Part shown: one piece after another, positions 6,296 to 11,326 of the stretch
Layout: every line of letters starts with the position of its first letter
How positions within the stretch are numbered: the stretch's first letter is position 1
Source: Acidobacteriaceae bacterium
GTDB taxonomy: Bacteria > Acidobacteriota > Terriglobia > Terriglobales > Acidobacteriaceae
Direction of reading: 5' to 3'
Length of the DNA: 11,326 nt
Assembly: GCA_003132825.1 (NCBI GenBank)
Contig: PKYX01000415.1
Span: forward strand, 2,030-13,355
Made by a program: the position numbers and the translations under genes
Notes under the pieces: generated by a model
Seen by the model: the letters and a program-made list of their open reading frames with translations, nothing else
What the model was told of the DNA's origin: nothing
Databases searched by the model: none

Positions 6296-7161
6296 TGGTC
6301 TTTTCGCGGGGCCGCCGGCTGCCCCAAAGAGGAATCGAGCAAGGCTAAATAGCCCGCCAGCAGCCGGTAGCTGGCGTAGTAATCGTCAATCCGGATGGCC
6401 TTCAAGGTATCTTTCTTGGAGTGCAGAATCGGCCAGGTCTGTTGGGTAATGGTGTGGATCGTGATGCGGGGAATCCGGAATCGAGCAAAGGATTCAGAGT
6501 CGGTCGTACCCACCTGTTCGAAATTTACTGCCCCGATCGACAGTTGCATCCCATCCGCAGCCCGGGCGAGGGCCTCGAGCATCGGTTTATCCGCATGCGA
6601 TGCCCAAACTTTCGTCGGTCCGAGGCCCAGGGTGTCGAGGTTGACCATGCCGTCCATGATGGACCGCTGTTGCTTGGTCAACTTGGCGACGTAGAATTCG
6701 GAACCGACCATTCCTTCTTCTTCCGCAGTGAAACCGACGAACACGAAGGTGTGCTGCCGCGGCTTCGCGCTGAGACTGTACAACAAGCTGGGCAGAAGGG
6801 ACGCCCCGCTCCAGTTATCCACCACGCCGTCACCCACCTCGACATGATCGGTGTGCGCGCCGACCAGAATGATGCGGTCGGTCTCGCCCGGCAAGATGCA
6901 GATAACGTTGGGCGGGAGCTTTTTTGTGACCCACTGTTCGGTGAGATGGTCTGGTTTGCAACCGGAAGCGACAAATAAGCGCTTGATGGTGGCTTCCCGC
7001 TCATCGTTGTTCTCGGAAAAGCTTTGCAGGCGCGCTTGGATTTCATCCGGCTTTAAAGTTCGGAACTCAATCTGGGCGAGAGCAGAGGTGGCGAATAATC
7101 CAAAGGAAACCGAAAAAACAACCGCAATCAAGGTTCGACGAAATTTAAAGGGACACAGCAT
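6292..7161 (-). CDS. Secreted M28-family zinc aminopeptidase
   Basis: The 289-residue protein begins with a basic N-terminus and a hydrophobic signal peptide (residues about 9-29, ending ATSALA before Q30). The M28 co-catalytic zinc ligands are all visible: H103 and D105 in GAHTDH, D115 in VVDNWSG, E147-E148 in TAEEEG, D176 in NLDTLG, and H247 in LHSKKDT. E147 would be the general base. The expected reaction is release of N-terminal amino acids from peptides in the periplasm or outside the cell. At under 300 residues it is a compact single-domain member, with no protease-associated insert. C68 and C88 may form a disulphide. It is divergent from the ychF-like gene across 69 bases; TACTAT (7178-7183, reverse) is a possible -10. 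No Shine-Dalgarno sequence is evident. Substrate preference cannot be read from the sequence. Confidence 0.88.
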   Translation of the reverse strand: MLCPFKFRRTLIAVVFSVSFGLFATSALAQIEFRTLKPDEIQARLQSFSENNDEREATIKRLFVASGCKPDHLTEQWVTKKLPPNVICILPGETDRIILVGAHTDHVEVGDGVVDNWSGASLLPSLLYSLSAKPRQHTFVFVGFTAEEEGMVGSEFYVAKLTKQQRSIMDGMVNLDTLGLGPTKVWASHADKPMLEALARAADGMQLSIGAVNFEQVGTTDSESFARFRIPRITIHTITQQTWPILHSKKDTLKAIRIDDYYASYRLLAGYLALLDSSLGQPAAPRKDH

Positions 7162-7177
7162 GACCGAGGTCGGGGAA

Positions 7178-7183
7178 ATAGTA
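7178..7183 (-). promoter_or_regulatory. Candidate -10 hexamer for the M28 peptidase gene
   Basis: On the reverse strand, TACTAT lies 16 bases upstream of the ATG whose first base is 7161. No Shine-Dalgarno sequence or clear -35 is visible in the 69-base divergent spacer. Confidence 0.3.
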
Positions 7184-7211
7184 TGCCTCAGTTTTGGTCA
7201 CATTCCCCTGT

Positions 7212-7217
7212 TATTAT
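7212..7217 (+). promoter_or_regulatory. Candidate -10 hexamer for the ychF-like gene
   Basis: TATTAT lies 13 bases before the ATG at 7231. TTGGTC (7194-7199) resembles a -35 but is only 12 bases away, too close for a standard sigma-70 promoter. The position supports 7231, not the in-frame ATG at 7183, as the start. Confidence 0.3.
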
Positions 7218-7230
7218 CGTCCTGCCCCTT

Positions 7231-8316
7231 ATGAGAACTGGCATCATCGGCCTGCCCCAGGTTGGCAAGACCTCCCTGTTCCGCATTCTGACCAAGGCAC
7301 AACTCTCCGACCAGGCTTACGCCAACCCGCGCGAGGCTCACGTCGGAGTCGCCAAGGTTCCCGACGACCGGCTCGACCGGCTGGCGGCGCTGTACCACCC
7401 GAAGAAGCTGACCCATGCTTCGGTAGAATACGTGGACGTCGGGGCCATCGGCCAAGAAGCCCTGAAGGAAAGCACCTACCTCGGCCACCTGCGGAACGTG
7501 GACGCGCTCGCCCATGTGCTCCGCGCCTTCGACGACCCCTCCATTCCGCACGTGGGCCCGATCGATCCCCTGCGCGACATCAAGAATGTTGAATTCGACT
7601 TGATGGTCAGCGATCTCGGACAGATTGAGAAGCGCCTGGAGCGCTTGCAAAAAGATCTCAAGAAAATGCGGTCGCCCGAACTGGAGAAAGAATTCGACCT
7701 GCTGACGCGGGCCAACGCTCATCTCGGATCGGAGCTTCCGCTGCGCGAAATGGAGATGACCGCCGAGGACAAGAAGCGCCTGCGCGGATTCATGTTCCTC
7801 AGCGAAAAACCGATGCTCTACGTGCTGAACGTAAGCGAGAGCACCCAGCTCGGCAAAGAGCTCGAGGATGCCGCCCGCCAGTACAAACTGACCGAGGTCG
7901 CCTCCCGGCCGAATGCCGGCGCCACTGCGATCTGCGGCAAAGTGGAAGCGGAGCTGGCCGAGATGAGCGATGCGGACGCCGGGGAATTCCTCTCCAGCTA
8001 TGGATTGACCGAAAGCGGATTGGTTCGCCTGATTCGGACGACCTACGCTCTGCTGGGGCTGATCTCATTCTTCACCGCCGGCGAAGATGAGTGCCGCGCC
8101 TGGACCATTCCCAAAAATACCCGCGCGCAGCAAGGCGCGGGCGCCATCCATTCCGATCTGGAGCATCATTTCATCCGGGCCGAGACCATACGCTGGGACC
8201 AACTGCTGGAGGCTGGTTCCGAGGCCAATGCCCGCGCTCGCGGTACTCTGCGCCTCGAGGGAAAAGACTATATCGTGCAGGACGGGGACGTGATGCACAT
8301 TCGGCACAGCGGCTGA
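7231..8316 (+). CDS. YchF/OLA1-like P-loop NTPase, divergent
   Basis: The 361-residue protein aligns end to end with YchF (363 in E. coli), a translation-linked ATPase/GTPase. Visible parts are the P-loop GLPQVGKTS (7-15), a coiled-coil region (about 130-165), NVSE (200-203) in place of NKxD, as in YchF, and a strong C-terminal TGS/DUF933 domain with FFTAGEDECRAWTIPK (280-295) and RLEGKDYIVQDGDVMH (341-356). The start at 7231 gives the family N-terminus MRTGIIGLP; an upstream ATG at 7183 would add 16 unrelated residues. Oddly, the switch regions are altered: the PFCTI segment is replaced by ANPREAH, and the DIAGL...GEGLGN segment by DVGAIGQEALKES, about four residues shorter. The redox-sensing cysteine of E. 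coli YchF (C35) is therefore absent. It may be a YchF paralogue and not the housekeeping copy, so I give no symbol. Confidence 0.88.
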   Translation: MRTGIIGLPQVGKTSLFRILTKAQLSDQAYANPREAHVGVAKVPDDRLDRLAALYHPKKLTHASVEYVDVGAIGQEALKESTYLGHLRNVDALAHVLRAFDDPSIPHVGPIDPLRDIKNVEFDLMVSDLGQIEKRLERLQKDLKKMRSPELEKEFDLLTRANAHLGSELPLREMEMTAEDKKRLRGFMFLSEKPMLYVLNVSESTQLGKELEDAARQYKLTEVASRPNAGATAICGKVEAELAEMSDADAGEFLSSYGLTESGLVRLIRTTYALLGLISFFTAGEDECRAWTIPKNTRAQQGAGAIHSDLEHHFIRAETIRWDQLLEAGSEANARARGTLRLEGKDYIVQDGDVMHIRHSG

Positions 8317-8324
8317 AAGACGCC

Positions 8325-9056
8325 ATGCACCCGATTCTCCTCAGCATTGTCCTGGGCTTGACGGCCGCGTTGGCCAACGTTTTCGGCGGCGCCATCATTG
8401 TCCACCGTCACTGGGAGCGCTCTTACCTCAAGTATTTCGTCGCCCTGGGGGCGGGGTTCATGCTGGCCACCGCCATCGTCGAGGTGGTCCCGGCGAGTCT
8501 CGAGCTGAACGGAAAAAATGCCGCTTTCCTCATCCTGCTGGGCTATTTGATCATCCACTTCTTCGAACATGCGGTCACCCCGCACTTCCACTTCGGCGAG
8601 GAAACTCACCCCGGCGAATTCGTCCGCGGCCACAAAAGCTATTCCGTGCTGGTCGGACTGATCATCCATACTTTTTTCGACGGCGTCGCCATCGCCTCCG
8701 GATTCATCGTTTCCAACTGGCTGGGCTGGGTCATCTTCCTGGCCGTGTTCCTGCACAAAATCCCGGAAGGCTTCACGGTGGCGTCGGTCATGCTGGCCAG
8801 CGGCCAAAGCCGCAGCGTCGCCTGGGGAGCCTCCATGCTGCTCGGCGCGGCTACGCTCGCGGGAGTGCTCATGATGGCGTTATTCCGGCGAGAGATCAAT
8901 TTCGGGTTGCCGCTGTCGGCGGGGGTGACGATCTACGTCGCCGCCTCGGATCTGATCCCCGAGGTCAATCAGGAGCCGGGGGTGGGTATGGCGCTCGTTG
9001 TATTCCTCGGCGTGGGGGTTTTGTTTCTGCTCGATCGACTCGCCCACCTGCACTGA
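8325..9056 (+). CDS. ZIP-family metal transporter
   Basis: This 243-residue protein has about seven to eight hydrophobic segments and the ZIP metal-path motifs HTFFDG (H115, D119) and HKIPEG (H144, E148) in adjacent membrane helices, as in ZupT and related zinc/iron importers. A histidine-rich loop (about 78-103, with H78, H82, H87, H89, H95 and H103) lies before them and could bind metal. The likely role is uptake of zinc or another divalent cation across the inner membrane. The ATG at 8325 gives a proper hydrophobic N-terminus, MHPILLSIVLGLTAALANV; the same frame runs back to 8091, but that part is antisense-like shadow within the previous gene. It starts eight bases after the ychF-like stop, so the two are probably co-transcribed. 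Its end is three bases from the convergent VWA gene. Confidence 0.87.
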   Translation: MHPILLSIVLGLTAALANVFGGAIIVHRHWERSYLKYFVALGAGFMLATAIVEVVPASLELNGKNAAFLILLGYLIIHFFEHAVTPHFHFGEETHPGEFVRGHKSYSVLVGLIIHTFFDGVAIASGFIVSNWLGWVIFLAVFLHKIPEGFTVASVMLASGQSRSVAWGASMLLGAATLAGVLMMALFRREINFGLPLSAGVTIYVAASDLIPEVNQEPGVGMALVVFLGVGVLFLLDRLAHLH

Positions 9057-9059
9057 AGA

Positions 9060-10286
9060 CTATTCCACCGTATGTTTCGCCGTGTACCCGTCGCGCGCGA
9101 TAATCAGGTATTTCACATCCTTGCCCTTCTGATCGCGCACCTTCAGCGGACCTCCGTCGGGAGCCACAACTTCAATTTTCAGTTTGCGGTAACTCCCATC
9201 GAGCTTGGGATTGGTGGGACGGTAGGCCAGATTGTACTGGCTGCGAATGTCGCCGATGATGTCCTGAAACACCCCGGAGAATTCGGCCTGAAACCGCGGC
9301 TGGTAGAATCGCCCCCCGGTCAGGCGGGCAAAGGTCTGCATTTCATTGTCCGCCTGCAAGTAGTCGATTTGGGAGATCGGGATGCCCGGGCCGCGGGTCA
9401 TTCCCGTGCAGTGGTTCACTTCACAATATTCACGCAGCGCCCAGCCAATGCTGATCGGAAAAATGGTCACGTCCTGCGTGGCTTTGACCTTCTTCAGGAT
9501 CTGGTCCAGTCGGAGCTTGCTGAAGGTGTCGACCCCGGTGCTGACCAGGATGACGTATTTGTGTCCCGGGATCTGGTCCACTCGGTCGAGGGTGTCATAG
9601 AGCGCGTCGAACAAATTGGTTTCCGAGAAACCGGGCATGCTCAATTGTCTGAGCCCGCCCATCGCCTCAGCCTTGTCCTGGGTAAAATCCGCCAGGATGT
9701 GCGGCTTCATATCGTAGGAAATCACCGCGACGTAGTCCTCTTTCTTCAACTGGCTCACAAAGGTATAAGAAGCCAGCAGAGCCTCTCGGTCAAAGGCGTA
9801 AGTGGTCGAGGCAAACTCGACTAGCAGAACGGTGGTGATGGGCGCTTGCGAAATGCCGAAGCTGCTGATGGTCTGCGCCACCCCATCTTCCGATACGCGA
9901 AAATTCTCCTGCTTCAGATTGGGGATGAACTGTCCATCCTTAGTCGTCACCAAGACCGGCACCTCGACCAGAGGCACACTGACATGAATCGAATAGTCGG
10001 GCATGCCCTCGACCTTCTTGGGCGTCTCGGGCGGCGGAGGCGGCGGTTCCTCCTTCTTCTTGGGAACGGCATAGGGTCCCACGTCGCCCTGCGGGCCCCC
10101 CGCAGCGGGAGGGGTGTTGTCGGGCGGACTCTGCTGCCCGTTGTCGGGGGGCGTCGCCGACTGGGCCTGCGCCCGTAGCGAAGCCGGTTGCCAGACAAGT
10201 ATCCCCAAAGCGAGAGCCAGCAACAGGATACGGACAAGAAATGCGGGAATCGACTCGCCGATACGCGTGCATCGAGTAGCAAACAT
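9060..10286 (-). CDS. Exported VWFA-related protein (Acidobacterial type) with degenerate MIDAS
   Basis: The 408-residue product starts with a basic segment and a hydrophobic signal region (about 14-40), then a Gln/Pro-rich linker including six consecutive prolines (81-86). Next come a short beta region typical of the family (about 98-145; EVPVLVTTKDGQF) and a VWA domain (about 150-290) with TNLFDALYDTLD and KYVILVSTGVDTFSK. This architecture matches the 'VWFA-related Acidobacterial domain' family, extracytoplasmic proteins of unknown function. The metal-ion site is unusual: DxSxS is replaced by EFAST (157-161), and the usual TDG by STG (249-251). A cysteine pair, C288 and C293, follows the domain. 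GAGGGA (10291-10296, reverse) is a Shine-Dalgarno sequence four bases from the ATG. It is divergent from the S55-like gene, which is also exported. Confidence 0.88.
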   Translation of the reverse strand: MFATRCTRIGESIPAFLVRILLLALALGILVWQPASLRAQAQSATPPDNGQQSPPDNTPPAAGGPQGDVGPYAVPKKKEEPPPPPPETPKKVEGMPDYSIHVSVPLVEVPVLVTTKDGQFIPNLKQENFRVSEDGVAQTISSFGISQAPITTVLLVEFASTTYAFDREALLASYTFVSQLKKEDYVAVISYDMKPHILADFTQDKAEAMGGLRQLSMPGFSETNLFDALYDTLDRVDQIPGHKYVILVSTGVDTFSKLRLDQILKKVKATQDVTIFPISIGWALREYCEVNHCTGMTRGPGIPISQIDYLQADNEMQTFARLTGGRFYQPRFQAEFSGVFQDIIGDIRSQYNLAYRPTNPKLDGSYRKLKIEVVAPDGGPLKVRDQKGKDVKYLIIARDGYTAKHTVE

Positions 10287-10305
10287 GGAATCCCTCGGGA
10301 AAACC

Positions 10306-10325
10306 CTATGTTAATATCAGTATAG
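10306..10325 (-). promoter_or_regulatory. AT-rich promoter-like island in the vwa/S55 divergent spacer
   Basis: The 165-base spacer between the divergent genes has one AT-rich island, whose reverse strand offers TATACT (10319-10324) and GATATT (10313-10318) as -10-like hexamers about 27-33 bases before the VWA gene's ATG. No good -35 is visible. On the plus side, TTGGCA (10378-10383) is -35-like but lacks a well-placed -10 partner. Confidence 0.35.
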
Positions 10326-10451
10326 ACGCAGAGCTTCGCGAATGGGATGTTTGCTCGGCCCTGTCCGCCCCCTCCCTTTGGCACACCGGATACGATGCGC
10401 GGAGTCTAAAGTCTTAGTGGCGGACCGGTTAGCGGTCCTCGGGGGATATTC

Positions 10452-11326
10452 ATGAGACCAGCTGTTCTCATCCGCGCCAGCTTCTGTATCGCTGTGCTTG
10501 GGCTTTTGCCTCTTCTTCACGCCCAGGTTCCCGCCCCGGCCCCAACCCCGAAAACCTTTAAGACCATCCCAGTCAGCGAGATTCAAGCCGGCATGCGGGG
10601 CATTGCCTACACCGTATTTGAAGGCACCCGGCCGGAGTCGATGAACGTCGAGGTTCTGGGCATTCTGAAAAACGTCAACGGCCCCCAAGGCGACGTTATT
10701 CTGGTCCGGCTGAGCGGCGCCAAAGTTGAGTACACCGGCGTCGTCGCCGGCATGAGCGGGAGCCCGGTTTACCTCGACGGCAGGCTGGCGGGTGCGATTG
10801 CGTTCCGCATCGGCGAATTTTCGAAGGAGCCCATTGCCGGCGTTACTCCCATCGGCGAAATGCTCGAGATCAACGCCATGGACCGGACGCCCGAGAATGC
10901 TCCCTCCGTGGCCAACTCGTCGGCCAGCGCGCCCAGCAAGACCTCCGCTCCCGGCAGCTCGAGCGCCCCTTCTGCCGATTTCGCCAACTATCTGAAGCCC
11001 ATCGAAACTCCTCTGGTTTTTAATGGTTTCTCCGAGGACGCGATTGAGCACTTCGCGCCGCAGTTCGCTGCCGCCGGAATCGTGCCGGTCAGCGGCGTGG
11101 GCTCGGTGAGCGATGCCAAGCAGCCGGAGCCGCTCGAACCTGGCTCTGCCATCAGCGCCATCCTGGTGCGGGGTGATATGGATATCGCCGCCACCTGCAC
11201 GGTCACCTACATGGACGCGCATAATCTGCTGGCCTGTGGCCATCCCCTGCTGCAATTTGGCATGGTCGACCTGCCGATGACCAAGGCCGACGTTGTGGCC
11301 ACCCTGGCCTCGCCGCTCAATGCCTT
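10452..11326 (+). CDS. SpoIVB peptidase S55-like exported protein (3' truncated)
   Basis: An ATG at 10452, preceded by GGGGGA (10441-10446), opens a frame that stays open to the window end: 291 codons plus two bases. The product has a signal peptide (residues about 1-24, LGLLPLLHAQ), a Pro/Ala linker, and then a domain with GVVAGMSGSPVYLDG (96-110), matching the serine motif of SpoIVB-type (S55) peptidases; by analogy with GDSGGP the nucleophile would be S102. A Ser/Ala/Pro-rich insert (145-176) follows, then a region ending in LLACGHPLLQFG (259-270), matching the SpoIVB histidine motif, with H264. In SpoIVB the histidine precedes the serine, so the order here is reversed. The likely location is periplasmic or extracellular; the substrate is unknown. 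The missing 3' part may contain further domains. A PDZ-like region is not seen in the visible portion. Confidence 0.85.
   Translation, partial: MRPAVLIRASFCIAVLGLLPLLHAQVPAPAPTPKTFKTIPVSEIQAGMRGIAYTVFEGTRPESMNVEVLGILKNVNGPQGDVILVRLSGAKVEYTGVVAGMSGSPVYLDGRLAGAIAFRIGEFSKEPIAGVTPIGEMLEINAMDRTPENAPSVANSSASAPSKTSAPGSSSAPSADFANYLKPIETPLVFNGFSEDAIEHFAPQFAAAGIVPVSGVGSVSDAKQPEPLEPGSAISAILVRGDMDIAATCTVTYMDAHNLLACGHPLLQFGMVDLPMTKADVVATLASPLNA

Noticed and set aside
7183..7230. ATG at 7183 as start of the ychF-like gene
   Set aside because: The added 16 residues do not belong to the family, and the conserved N-terminus starts at 7231.
8268..8807. Minus-strand frame of 179 codons opposite the ZIP transporter
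   Set aside because: It is rich in Asp/Glu/His/Gln with no fold signature, and opposite a frame with ZIP motifs.
10317..11255. Long minus-strand open frame of 312 codons opposite the S55-like gene
   Set aside because: It is antisense to a frame with a signal peptide, a Shine-Dalgarno sequence and recognisable S55 motifs; its translation is Gly/Arg/Ala-rich with no domain signature, as expected of a shadow in G+C-rich DNA.

Overview
The window most likely comes from a member of the Acidobacteriota (Terriglobia-like). The base composition is G+C-rich by eye. It holds a secreted von Willebrand A protein of the kind known as the 'VWFA-related Acidobacterial domain', a permuted-looking SpoIVB/S55 protein, and a short CcmH/CcmI cytochrome c maturation set. 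This assignment rests on gene content and recalled family features; no search was run. There is no sign of phage, plasmid, insertion sequence, CRISPR, tRNA or rRNA.

Layout. (1) Positions 1-3558 are a tightly coupled plus-strand operon: the C-terminal part of the haem lyase subunit CcmF (5' end outside the window), CcmH, a short CcmI-like protein, and an exported, membrane-anchored protein with a carboxypeptidase-regulatory-like domain. All three junctions overlap by 1-4 bases. The last gene starts at a TTG. (2) Positions 3559-3796 are a structured non-coding stretch: a hairpin right after the operon, sequences resembling parts of a cobalamin riboswitch, an AT-rich direct repeat, a strong Shine-Dalgarno sequence with a 22-codon ORF, and competing hairpins. 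(3) Positions 3797-6295 carry three separately spaced plus-strand genes: the membrane metalloprotease HtpX, a MoxR-type AAA+ ATPase without its usual partners, and a small DUF4149/TMEM205-like membrane protein. (4) A minus-strand secreted M28 aminopeptidase (6292-7161) ends tail to tail with the DUF4149 gene and is divergent from (5) a ychF-like GTPase/ATPase gene followed by a ZIP metal transporter (7231-9056). (6) A minus-strand VWA protein (9060-10286) and a plus-strand S55 peptidase-like protein (10452 to the window end, truncated) are divergently transcribed from a 165-base spacer.

How the genes fit together. The first block attaches haem to exported c-type cytochromes; the fourth protein is probably an accessory to it, because its C-terminal helix resembles the CcmI-like neighbour. 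HtpX, the M28 peptidase, the VWA protein and the S55 protein all act in the membrane or envelope, but nothing shows they form one pathway. The points most worth a second look are the reversed order of catalytic motifs in the S55 protein, the loss of nucleotide-switch motifs in the YchF homologue, the structured leader before htpX, the CxCxC variant of CcmH, and the degenerate metal site of the VWA protein. I found no clear case for a wholly new multi-gene system.
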